A stretch of 52,500 nucleotides of DNA. Origin: Bigelowiella natans CCMP2755. Lineage: Eukaryota > Cercozoa > Chlorarachniophyceae. Position numbers and translations under genes: made by a program. A model generated the notes under the pieces. That model had not been told where the DNA came from. It saw only the letters and a list, made by a program, of their open reading frames with translations, and did no database searches. The stretch is taken from positions 1 to 52,500 of the forward strand of contig ADNK01001797.1 of the NCBI GenBank assembly GCA_000320545.1, written 5' to 3'. Of the stretch, positions 35,148-48,999 are shown one piece after another. Position 1 is the first letter of the stretch. Each line of letters opens with the position of its first letter.

Positions 35148-38100
35148 TCAAGTTAACAATGTCGTGCTTCGGATAATATCGTACAGAAGTCCTGCCAGAT
35201 CGCCCGGCTCTGTTGCTGCAGCTGTTTCCATAATACTGGTGGTATTACGATTTGCGTGAGCAAATCTAATCAACAAATTTCCAGCGGCAGCAGCAGCTGC
35301 AGCAGCTGAATTTTCGACACCGTTATTTTCTTTCTTCAGTTCCTTTTGCTGTATTGCTGCCGAGTTACTAACCGGCATAATGGCCTTTTTCGCTGCTGTC
35401 GTTAACCTTTCAAGGAATGGCCGCAGTCTATGGCTCTGGGCGATTTTTCTCCAGAAACCGATTGGACTGCGAACCCTGTGAACATAAACATGAGATGACG
35501 AAGACGTCGACGAAAACAACATGAACAATGGAAAGGAAACAATGCTAAAAACAGCAACAAATGCAAATGGCAAGTGGTTCGAATGAAAGAGAACAAGTAA
35601 TCTTGCCCTGACAGGTGGAATGTTGATAGACAAAGTGACTACTGCTACTACTTACCCTTCAAGAAGTGGGTGTATGAAGAGGATGAGGTCTGTGTTTCCC
35701 ATCTGGAGAATCAACAGGAGGACGAGGCAAAACATTACAACACTCAGAAGAATGATCCACAAAATGATCGTTTTGTAGCATTGATTTATTATAATCAATA
35801 TAAATTTTTTTCATCATCAATGTTTATAAAAAAGAAATTACCAGTTCTTCGGCACAGCCTTTCACGTCAAATTCGACAATGTCTTTCTTTAGCGTTTGAG
35901 CCTTAGCAAGCATCTCTTTGAATTCCTTTTTACCCTCAAGCTGCTCCAACTAACCAATATTCATTCATGCCAGCATATATTAGCGATGACGACTAAAAGA
36001 TATGTACGTATTCTAACCATTGTAGTATAAGTAGCAGTTGTTGTGGTTGTAGTTGTTGTTGTTTGTTGTGGTTACTACTCGGATCATTTTCTCGGTCACA
36101 ACTCGAATAGCCTCTTCTTTCAGGTGTCGCACAATCCATACATCACTGGTGCTATTGCCGCTGTCAGCAGCATCTTTCTTTCCTTCATCTTTCTGCTTTG
36201 TTTCTGTGATTCTTGATGATAATGATGATGGCGATGATGATAATACTGCTGTTTCGCTTAAGTCTTCCACTACCGCTTTTCCCTTGGAAAATATTGCTGA
36301 TAGAAATCGAGGTTCTCCCCCTTTTCCTCCTACCCCCCCTTCTCCCACTGCAGCCAGTGATTGTCGTATTGCAGCAGCGGCTGAGGACTTGATGCTCTGG
36401 AGTTCCTCTTCTTTCAAAATGCCTTGAGAAATCTCAGCAATCTTAGATTCGAACAGCTGAGTAATTATAGCGATACCCGAAGCCTGCAAACCCTGGTAGA
36501 TTTTATGAAGACTACTAGGCGTTTTTCCTTCTTCCAAAGTAGGAATATCCCTCTCCTCCCTCTCCTCTATTTCCGAATTCACCGCCTCCTGGTCCACTAC
36601 GAGGGAGGGGGATGCAGGGATTTGGGAGGAAGATGCATCATTTGCCTCTTTTCCCTCCTCATTTCCATTCTCTTTACGACTCGTAGCTTGTTGTTGTTGC
36701 GATGATGATGACGTAGTAACAACATTGCTGTTATCTAATGATGAAGTAGGGGATGACAGGACGGTCTTCTTTCCTTCTCCTCCCTCTTGGCGCTCTTTCC
36801 TTTCCTTGTTGCTGTGCTTCGGTTGCTTCTTTGAGGTTATTCCACCGTACTTCTTCGTCGTCGTCGTAGAAGAAGGACGTTGAAATAAGGATGACGTCGC
36901 CGCATTGAAAGCATCGATAATCTGCTCCTTTTGAAACTATGTAAAGGGGATGAGGAGACAATAAGAAGTACTCGAATGGAAATGCAGATACTATAAACGA
37001 AATAATCATTGGTATTTGCTTCATAAACTGTTTTCTTCTCCTCACGCCAGCACGTTTTTCTTACATATGAATTCTCTTGATAGTCACCTGCATTATTCCA
37101 CCGCTATCAATCTCTATACTATTGAGAGAATCTGTGACAATTTTTTTGCACGTGTGGGCGACGAAGGAAAGGCCCATTTTGGTATCAACGCTAGGACGTT
37201 GAACGATGAACCCTTGAGAGACCATTGCTAATTGTAACCTCATGTCGAGCATCTTCAACCAGTCTGAGCGACGATAATGACGATGGTGGTGGGGGAGAAG
37301 GGGGAGCGAATCAATTTTTTTAGGAAAAAGAGAGTTATTGTGTGATGTCTGTATTCTACGGAGATGGGATAATCATCGCTTTGCATTTTTGTAAGATGTG
37401 TTTGTAGAGTTTCATCACTGTTTATCGTTGCTAGCTGCGGATGTGTATGGCAAAAAGTAGACATTTTTCCTTACATGCCCAAGGATACACACGAACTCCC
37501 ACACACATCATCATCATCATCATCATCATCGTCGTCGTCGTCAACATCATCATCATCATCATCTGCTCCTTCTTTTCCCTCTTTTTCTTCTTCTTCTTCG
37601 TCCATTTCGTTGTCTTTGAATAGAGCCCCCCTCGCCTCTTATCCATCATATGTTGATGCTGGCGAACACGTGTACTACTACTACTACTACTACTACTACT
37701 ATTACTACTACTACCACTACTACTACTGCAACTACTTTCCAACCCTATTATGATCATCATCACTATAATTACCAAGGACGAGAGAAAGAGGCCCCACCCA
37801 CGCGAAACCATGAGAAAGTGCCACCTCTCTTATAGCCTTTATCGAGTTACAGAGATCTGCGACTGATACCGATGATAATACAGAGATTCCTCTTCCCTGC
37901 ACACCCGCTCCCGCATAAAGAAGCGACAATTTTGTCACCAGCTGCATGAAGATACTGCCTTCAAGAGCATCCGAGAAGAACCTACACAAGAACAATAACA
38001 CAGTCATCCGATTTGAAGGAAAGACATGGTCATGATGATGATGATGATGATGATAATGATGATGGTGATGATGATGGTGACGATATTCAGGATGATGGTG

Positions 38101-40664
38101 AAGGACATATCTAAATTAGTTTGGAGTCAGTAATAGTTATATGATTATTGCAGATGAAGAAGAGGAAGAAGAAGAGTAAGAAAATGATAGGCTACCAACG
38201 GTACATTTTTGTGGTAACAAGAAATACTACAACTGCTAGTATAGCGCCTACAACGTTCCTCGGCGTGTGCATAGTACAATTTATCGTAGATCTATGATCA
38301 CGACGACGATATGGGCACTAACTTAGATAAGTCCTGTGGTACTTCCTTGAGAATCTCATCAATATTATAACCGTCGGTATGAAGGTTTTCCTCTGCGCTT
38401 TTCCGTAATTTGATTCCAAAGGACAACGCGACCCCTCGAACCATCTAATGAAGAATATCAATAAAACGAAAACAATTACAATTATTATGGGGAAAACGGA
38501 CATATACACAGATAAGTGGGGGGGGGGGGGGGTCCTAGAAAGCATAACCTGTTTGTTTTGCTTCTTAATGGTCTTTCTCAAGTCTTTAAGTGTTGTACAG
38601 CTCTCGAATTGAAGCCTCTGATCTGCCCTTATATAACCCCTTGAATAGCGCAGGATACGACCCACGAAGGACTCAACTGCATGTAGTTAGTCGGTAGTTG
38701 AATAATGTGTATGGGTGTAACAACAATAATAATAATGATAATAACAACAATAGCATCATGAGGTCATTCAAATGACGTCTTGTTTCCCTTCCTCTTCTTT
38801 TTCTTGTTGCTTTACCAGTGATCTTCTCTGCCATCCTTAAGGCAGATCCAGGAGTCTTACACTGGTCAAACCTCTTGAGAAAGACGCTATTTCTCTTCTC
38901 CATCCCCTCCCCCTGCTCCTCCTCCTTCTTATCCCCGTCACCATCGTGGGCGTGATCAACTGCTCCTCCGTCAAAGAGAGCACCCAACACGGTGTTGCAG
39001 CAGAACACCTGTGCGATGAATTCCGCACACACAACGTCCCATGTTTCCATAAAGCTAAGCTTTTTATTCGTCAGTATAGCGGACATGCGCTTTTCCTTAA
39101 AGACATGCTGCTTTCCTCCAAGCTTATTGATAACCTCCATCACAGTAAAGACGTTCCTAAAGCAGATAAAACGATAGCATAGGGAGAAGAGGATATACAA
39201 AGAAGAAGAGGAAGACCGTAGAGTAGTAAGAGATAGTGGAGGAGATCAGGTGTGGATCTAGCAGAAAAATAAATACGTAGGCGTATTGATTTCGACATAG
39301 GGATAAAAATAACAAATTAGTTTGAATAGTCGTAATAGACCACTCTTAATATGGTTATTATTATCATTATTTTCCATGAACAACTCAGTATTTTTATTAG
39401 CACTGTTTCTTCTTCTTTCCTATTTTCGTACGTACCGACGAAGAATGTGCTTGGCGCATGTCCCTATCATATTCAAGTCCACAGAATTAGCAGCATGTAT
39501 CTTGCGCTTCCTTCGCTTGTTGCGTTTCGTCCCTTCTTTAACTTCCTCCCCCTCCTTTTGATCATTTATGTCGGCAACTTTCCCAATATTAGCTTGATCG
39601 GTGTTACTGTTCGCTGCACTGTCACTATTTTCAGCTTCTTTGGCGGTTTTATTACTTTGATGTTTATGATCATCATCGCTACTTGCAACCATCTGATCGA
39701 GCAAAAAGTGATCTACTTCCCTAATAGAATGAATGAGCCAGTCTAAGGCTTTTATGATGAGAAAGTACTGCGAAGAAGAAGAAGAAGACGTCGAAGATGA
39801 GGGATTTCTCCCCTTATTCTCTGTGTCCGAGCGACTTTTTCCATCATCATCGTTGCCAGTACTGATGTTGTCGTTGTGAAGGTGGTGCTGTTTTCCATCT
39901 CCGGGTTTTTGTTCTCCCTCTTTCTTCTCCCCCCCAACTTCCTCCTCCCCCCTTGTTGTTTGCGCAGCTTGACTACACATTCCCGCCTTCACCATTTTCA
40001 TTAACTCCGCCAAATCGTGTAGCGAGAAAGTTCCTTCCGAAATGCTTTTCCTTGTTGATGTCCACAAACGAAGGACGTTGACATTCATCTTCATAATCCA
40101 GCTCATTGGTAACCCAAGCACGCTATATACGGCCTTCGCCATCCATCCCTGTGAGCGAAACTGACGAAAGCAGGACAATATCATGATTATGATTATGATT
40201 ATGATTATTAATAATATTATTATTGTTGCTATTATCAGTAGCAGTGGTCATCGTCGGGCATATTATGATTATAAGTCAATGATACATGCTATAGATGCAT
40301 CCTGCAAAGTATGGACGGATTAAAGCGACAGCACCAGCAGCAAGATCACCTTTAAATGGTGCTTAATACCGTGCGTGCTACTACAACTGCCTGTGACTCA
40401 TGTACCACAACACCACCTCTACTACTGCTACTACTACTACTACTACTACTACTGCTACTATTGCTGCTACTACCATCTCGCAAATGCCAGTCATCAGCAT
40501 GCCCAAGACTCTTAAGTCTCCCATGGCAAAGATCAACTTCGTAGTGGATGGGAATCTGACAAGACTGATGATGAAAGATGGTGATCAATCACTAGATGAT
40601 TGGATGGATGATGATTAACGAAGTTCGTAGCATATTAACAACAAAAACACAAAACACAAAACAC

Positions 40665-40708
<44 letters not shown>

Positions 40709-41886
40709 GGGTTGCCAAATGATCGAAATTATGTAAAAATGACATAATTCAATTTGGTCTCACTCATGCATTTCCCCGTGGAAATACGCAATGAGCGCAA
40801 GAGGTGCTGTGCCGGTGGCTAGCACATGCTCTTCAATGACATCCGCAACGGATTTAGGAAGCGATAACTTGTGAAATTTCTGCTCAGCCATGAGCACCCT
40901 TTCATCACGTAAGTGCGGTATAATATCTTGACTAGAGAGCTGACGTCGCAGCTCCAAGGGCTCAATGGTGTGATCTACGTGAAAGTCTACCCAAGGAACC
41001 TTGAGAGCGCAGAAAGAAGTACCAGACCCGAATAATGAGGTATTATTCCAAAATAACATCAAAGCAAACGCAACCTATACACACACAGATACACCCACCC
41101 ACCCACCACTGCTGCCAGCATATTTAGCGGCATGGTACTACTACCTTCTCCAATGCCTTTGCCTTTAAAAGATTTTTGACATGCTGATGCAGTTCATCTA
41201 GGGTCGGGCATACCCCCTCTTGAAACACCTCGTCGAGTACCCCCCTCTCCTTCAGATTTCGCACATAGTGAGTTGATAGCTTCTGCTCAATTTCTGTGTT
41301 AAACTTGGTGTGGAAAACATCGTGCACTGGCACGATTTTCTTCTCACGAAGCGCGGAGAACAGAATCTGCTTGGAGAAGTTCTCGGTGAGACGTTCCATG
41401 GATTTGAGGAGCTCTTCTGTTGTGTCTTTTCGTCGTAAATGATGGTCATATCCAAATGATCCATTATGCATCGACTCTACGATTTCTTTACTGGAAAACA
41501 ACGGATCTAATATCTGTAGTAGTTGTTGTAAGAAGAAGTTTTTGTTAAAATAATTATCAGAACTAAATCAACATCTACCACCTCTTGGAATACATATACT
41601 ACAGAAGAAGATATACAACTAATTCTCATCGTCAGCGGGCATAAGATGGTTATTTAAGATCATCATCGTCACCGTTAGCATCACACGTTATATACTACTG
41701 CTGTTATTACCTCTGCCGTCTCAGTGAAAGCAGGCACGAGCACACCCAATGCAAACACTACGAACCGAGAAATGGTGTTTTCCACGCTCTTGTCTGATGG
41801 GACCTGTATAGTATAGTAATAACCACACCAACAATGAACAAGCAGCTCAGGATCAAAAGGAAGGGAGATAGGGAGAGAGGGGAGGA

Positions 41887-41937
<51 letters not shown>

Positions 41938-44900
41938 GAAGAGGTAGGAATGCAACACGAATGATGTGCCAAATTTAGCTAACATAATTCTGGTAGTGGT
42001 GGTGCTACTGACCCTTCCTAATAAAGCCATAATCTCCACTACTTCTGAAAAGCGAATCAATTTCTTCGTGAGTGAAGCGTTGAAGGCCAAGGCTTCTTCG
42101 GGGGAGAAAGAAATCGATTCTTCCTGACACATCGACTTCAACTTAGGGTCTTCCACCTTCTCAGAAGAGCGTTGGTTCATTCCTGTGAATAAATTCAAAT
42201 ATTTGATGGCGCGTTCAAGAGAATTTTTCCGGTTTGGGTTGATGAAGTATGATTTGGCAATGAGCCTTAACAACTTGGATTTTCTCTTGTTGACTGGTGA
42301 ATAAGATGAAGAAGGACGTAGAAGAACAACGAGGACAACAAGAAGCAGAAGAAAGAAGGAGAAGAAGAGGAAGGAAGCTATCAGCATAATGATGATGATG
42401 ACAATGACAATGACAACGATGAGTTGATTGAGAGGTAAGTGCTTCACACATAAGAGCATCAAACAACAAGAAGTATAGCAGCAACAAACTCGTTATCATC
42501 ATAAAAATATCATCATCATATGAATATCATCATCATATGAATATCAGCTGATAAATGCCTCCACCTGCCGTGAGCCACATAGCCCTTGAGAGATTGGGGT
42601 CATCGTGTTGGGTAGTCACAGACCTCAGTAGAAAGTATATCTGAATCACTAATATTTCGATACGGTGCCCGAACTTACGAGCAAACAACGTGTTCATCAA
42701 GATGTCACGAAGGCCTGAAAGATACCTAGTAGTGGAAGGAGGACGATGAGTAGATGAGCAACAGGTGCAACAACATCACGGCAACAACAAAATCAACAAT
42801 CACTCAGGGCTTTCATCAATTGCGTCGTCTAATTCTCAAACGAATCGAATATTTTTCCAATGGCAAAGCAGCAGTAGCAGCAGCAGTAGCAGCCTCCAAA
42901 ATATCTAATTGCTGAACACGTTACTTTTGAGTGCTGCACGAGGCGAAATGTGGGTATCGTAGGTTCCAGAAAGGAGCCATTACGGATAAATACCTAGATA
43001 ATTAGTGCGTAGTACAAAAAAAGAACGAGTGGGAAGCTGCCGTCATTATAAGAGACTGAGGGTCGTCCTTGTAGATGATGACGATGACAATGAGGAGGAT
43101 GAATAGGTTTCTCTCTCTCTTTCTCCTGAGGATATCATGTTTCTTTTCTCCTCTCTACCCACACACTTACTACGCACTACCGATGAAATCTTGTATTCTG
43201 AAACAAACTGGCGATGTTCTCTGGTAGCGTCATCTTAGTGGATTCCATTCTCGCCAGGGTAGATCGAATATCTTGCAAGGAGTTCCTACAAATGATACGA
43301 TAATGCGGATGGAAAAAAAGAAGGAGAAGGAAGAAAGAAAAAGAGAAGAAAAACATTCATTTGTGATGGATGACGAATTATGATGATGATGATGATAATG
43401 ATGGTGATGATGGTGGTAGTGCATAGAGGCAGAGATATTTACTAGAAAAACCTCCTTACAGTTGTTAACATTATTCTTCATGATGTTCAGGAGGTAGTGT
43501 AATAGCATCATCGTCGTCGTCATGACCATCATCACCTGTCTCCCATAAACGTGGGCTTTTCTCGCTTACAATCATCAACATCTTCTTCCTTCTTATCATC
43601 CTTATGAGCTTCTCGCAATAGTCGTTCAATCTCCTCCACGCCTCGTTGACAGAGAAAATCTTGCACCTTTTGCAGTATCTTATCAGGGTCGTCATTCTCT
43701 TTTATGTCCTTCCAAAAATTGCGGTTCTTATCAGCCTTCTTCCTCTCCTCCTGTTTCTCTTTTGAAGAGTGCTTAGAACCATACGGAGCATCGCCGCAGG
43801 CCTCTGAGACTACGAAACGAGTAATGTCTTGGATAATCACGTTGGATACCAAACTTACAACTTTCCACAAGCGAATCTGCGTCATTTTAATTCCCAACAA
43901 AAAGGTAGGTAGATAGATAGCGACAACAACAACGACAGCAATGACGACGAATGGAAGAAGAAGAAGAAGAAGAAGAAGAAGAAGATTATGATGATGATAA
44001 AGTGGTACAAAGAGGAACAGGACGAGCGGATAAGAAGTTCAGATATGAAATAGAAATTTATTAGAGCTGCGGTATATATAAGCAACAACTTGGTTTCGAA
44101 AGTGGTTTGATGGCAATGTTGATTAATCCTGAGATTTATCCACCATTAGAGTTATCATCATCATCATCATCATCATCACCATCATCATCACCTTGACCAA
44201 CAATATAACACCATCAAAAAAATGCTCGCGCTGCCGCATATCTGCAACAACCTTGTCCTTCTTCTCCGGTGATATATTCAAAAGGCTTACGAAGTGTACG
44301 TTGACGCGATCTGTCATGTAGATTTGGATTATCTTCATCTTTATCATATGTCACCATTCATCATTCTTTTATTCATATGTCCATAGGTCTTAAATAATCT
44401 CTCTAACCCCTCCTTTTTCGCCATAGTGGGAGTAGCAGTAGATGCGGGAGAAACAGAACCAAAAAAAGACAAATGAATGATTGCCTAATATATTACTCAT
44501 CGTCCTATCAAGGAAAGTAGCATGTCGCTTCTTTGACTTCATAAGATGAAGGAGGCGTAAAGTCTCTACAGCGACAACAGTAATGAGCTTATCCCTGAAG
44601 GTATTTACGTCCATCGTTTGCAGCTCTGTAGCAAGGCGATTTCTTATTTTCCCCATCTCTTTCTTCAGAACAAAGTAATCGTTCTTCTTTACTGAAGTAC
44701 CAAAAACTTCACAGAAAGTAGCGTTGAATGTTGCCTAGATAGTGGCCATGAAAGGAGCAGGCGCAGGAGGAAGACGAGGAAATCATTGCCATAAATACGG
44801 TTCTACACCGAGAATCAGATTGAGGAAGAAAGAGGGAGGGCACTGGAGGGAGACAGCGGGGAGGGGGGGAGAAGAGGAGCAACCTTTTCCGAACTATTGG

Positions 44901-46701
44901 CTTTTCTTTCGATTCTATTCTCATACACAGAAAGTGTTATAGCGGTAAGATGTCTCAGGTAGTCGCACTGCTGGATTTGATCCAAGACAAACTGGAGAAT
45001 AATGCTACCCAAAGAAGAAATAAGAAAGAGATACGTAACAAGAGAGGGGGGGGTAGGGGGAAGAAGAAGAAGAAGAAGATGGTGATGATGATGAAGTGAT
45101 TGACGCATTGGCAAATGTAGTAAATTAAGGTTGTAGCAAGTGAGCTGCAGGGGTAGAAGGAGAGTAGTAGTAGCTGGTAGTAGTAGCTAGTAGTAGTAGT
45201 AGTAGTAGTAGCAGTAGTAGTGGTAGTGCTGTGCTGGTCATAGTGGAACAATAAGGCATTAGCAGGAAGAAGAGGAAGATTGTACTGGTAGTATTGGAGG
45301 TGGTAGTAGTAGCAGTAGTAATAGTAGTAGTTGTAGCAGAGGAATAGCTATGATGTTAATGTTAATGGCCATTTTCGCGTGTGCAGTGTGGGAGCGAGCT
45401 GCAATGAGCTGATTACGGTTCAGTAAGATTTGATTCCGTTTGCAACTTTTTGATGATGTGATCTCTAAACCTATAAGTGGGAGTAGGAGGAAGAGGAGGA
45501 GGAGAAAGAAAAACTTAGGGATAAAAACACAGCATACATGCTGGCTACCACCACCACTTCCGTGAAGAGACAACTCATCGTCGTAATCAACACTATCATT
45601 GTTATAATTCATGTATCCGTGCGAAGAAAAGGAAGTTGGAAAAAAAAAGGAAGAAAAGGAAAAAAGAGATTCCGACATCATCGTCGTCCATCAGATAATC
45701 ACAGAACAAGACTATGAATATCGCCTATCAAACTCGTATGGTTTTCATCTAATTACATTTAGATGCATAATCTTTTATGGCATCCCCTCTTTCCCCTCGC
45801 TCTTCTTCTTCTTCTTCTTCTTCTTCTTCTTCTTCTTTTCCCCTCCCCCCCCCTCCCAAAAGAACTATAAGATAACAAGCAAAATATTTTTACCAATCCC
45901 AACTGAAGTTTTGCTTTACCAGGCTATTATGAAGGTCATTGCGTATTTTATCCACCTATAGTAGGAGCAGCAGTAGTAGTAGTCGTAGTAGGGCTTTATC
46001 GTCATATTATAATAACAACAGCAACAACGAGAATACCACACTGATCACAATAATAATGGTTATGGTGATAATGCAAAAACACTATCAAGTCAAAAGGACT
46101 AGTAGAGGATCAGTATTTGAAGATTATACTGCATCAGCAGTAGCAACAATAGCACTTAGTAGATAGTGAAATAAGCATTCATACTATTATCAACCCACTC
46201 ACAGAAGATCTCTCATCATCAGTTACTCTTCTTACATGAGTCATAAATCCATTAAACTTTCTCAGGTTTTCGTTCCATCTTCCAGTTTTCACTCCAAAAG
46301 CCTAGATACAGCAGTAGCAGCACTTATTCAAATATTTTCCTTTACTCGTAGATGGATATATATATATTTATTTGTTATACCTTCTCGATATCAACTAGAG
46401 CTGTGCTGATTTGAATCTGCAACTGAGACCATTTTTCGAAAAGAGTGGTGGGAAGGAGCGTGTTCAACATGTGAATGCGGCTTGCCTCAGGATGGGTAAC
46501 AGATGATAAAAGGCCGTTCATCCATTCTGAGATTTGAAATAAGTGCATATTGAAAGAAAGATTATGTTAAGTCCCCTATTCAATAAGCAACAAGCCACTG
46601 CTTTTCTTTTTATCGGCAGAGGATACGCATGAATATGATGAATTGGTTATTTCAATCATACGTCGCTCAATCTTCCTCGTTCCTGTCGTCATTATCATTA
46701 C

Positions 46702-46734
<33 letters not shown>

Positions 46735-47027
46735 GTTCTTCTTCACGACCTTGGTGGTGCTGCTCATCCGTGGGACGTGGATTTATGATGTTGAAGAGGT
46801 TACTAATGAAAGACTTCGATGCTGCCCCTCCTTTGTGCCTTCTTTCTCTTTTACTTCTTCTCTTTTTCTTTTTCCTCTTCTTACTATTAGTCTTATTATC
46901 ATCTTCATTCTGCTCTCCTTTGAAGCTGGAGTCGGGTGGAAGGACGCCGCAGCAAGTTTGTCGTTCACAGCACCGAAGAGTGCAGAAAGAGGAGAGAAGG
47001 GAGGGGGGTGGAGGAGAGAAAGCAATC

Positions 47028-47058
<31 letters not shown>

Positions 47059-48957
47059 GGGGGGGGGAGAGAATATAAGTGCAACCTTCGCCTTAATGGA
47101 CTATATTGTACATAAGTATAACTAATGCCGACTCCAGAATAACATATATATAATAATACTGCTAATAATACATTAGTAATGTAAACCTTTTCCTTCTCCT
47201 TCTCCCTGTCTTAATCTTCTTATAAATATGCTTTTAACTACTTCTACTACCACAAATACTACTACACCTCCACTATTCCTCGTACTACATGACACCTACC
47301 CTTGCTTTGGAATGTCTATCTTGTGGTCATTGATTCTATAACGATGCTTTTTCTCCTCCTTGAAAAGGCCAACCTTTATTCGCAAGTTGCAGCATTAGGG
47401 TTAGCAGGGGAGGGAGGAGAGGGGAAAAGCAGTTGTGAGGAATCAGCCAAGGGAAAAGCAGTTGGTCGAACTGACAGCACTTAGTAGTATAATACACGCC
47501 GTCGTAGCTTATCATTTTACATCATACCCTCTGCATCAACAATCTACTCTGCTACCACTACCACCCCCACTACTACTATTGCTACTACCGGGTTGTCCTG
47601 TTTGTATTCTTCACCTTCTTTATTTTCATCTTCAAAAACCATTTTTGTCATGCCATCGTCGTCGTCGTCGTCGTCGTATCCCGCAGTTTTTCCTCGTGCT
47701 CCTTGCCGTGGTTGGGAGTGGTGTGTATGAAAACGGATGAAGTTGCTCGGAGGATTAAGATGATATTTCTCCTCTTTGCCATCATCGTTATCGTTAACAT
47801 CATCACAATCCTCTTCTTCTTCGACTTCGGAGAGCTCAGAAGGATCTGCAGCAGTAGTCACAATACATTGATTATCTTGCACTGTTCAATACCATAAACT
47901 ATCATCATCAGAAAATAAGATGGAAATACTACGGAGAACAGTGTAGTAGCGGCAAATATGATTGGGCTAAAAAAGCTTGAGCATCTTTAAATATTATTAT
48001 CGTGGCGTTTTGTGCAGTCGTTCGGTGTCGCTGCCGTTGTCGCAGGTTATCTCTAACGTCTACCGTTCAATTTCTTCTTCTTCTTTTCTTCTTCTTGTTC
48101 TCATCGTAAAAACCCACCATTGCTGCCATTGTCATCATCTTCATCACCACCACCACCATCTTTGTTACTGCTGTCCGCAAATAGATCACCAAACAGAACT
48201 TCGAAAGCCCGCTCCACAGACATTTTTATCCGCAGGATTGGCCCAAATATGAGATTTTGAAAGTCGTAGGCGATGAAAGCCATGCCGATAGTGACAATCA
48301 CTGTCAGTGAAAACGTTAATATCAGTCCATTCCGCGCAGTTACTATAACCTGTTGTTTAGTCATTATCATTATTATCATTATTATCATTATCTTATTACT
48401 ACAATCATCCTATTGATTCATCCATAACCCTCATCAAACCCGCTGCTTACGATGTAATCACCACAAACGATTTCCAATCTGTTGCAGGGGAATGCAAGAG
48501 TACCTCTTTTCGCTGGTTAAAGATGGCCGCATCTAGACATGAATCCTGCCTTAAATCTCCCTCTGACACTTTATCACCGCATCCACTCCCGATAGAACTT
48601 TTTTAATGTATTTGTATTATTTTTAAACTATGATAATGTACAGTGATCTGCTCTTTTGGTGTAGGACCCGAAAGCACAATACACGCACACAAATACAAAC
48701 CTGTACGTCATCTCTATGCTTCTTAACTTTTTGAGTTTATCGGAGTCCTTTCGGAAGGAACAACAAGAAAGAAAGAAAGAAAGAAAGATGATGATGATGT
48801 ATCAAGATCATGTAAGTTGAGAGGAGATAGAGTAGTAATTTAGTCTTCGCGAGCTACAGATCTCTCATAACCGAGTGGTGACGTATTAGAATACATGTTG
48901 ACTTCTTTTCTTCTACTTATTTTTCATCGTGATCGCAATATATCTAAGCTCTCCTTG

Positions 48958-48999
<42 letters not shown>

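Noticed and set aside
37475-37753. Ser/Tyr-rich plus-strand ORF
   Set aside because: Translation of ATC, TTC and TAC trinucleotide repeats within an intron of the giant gene.
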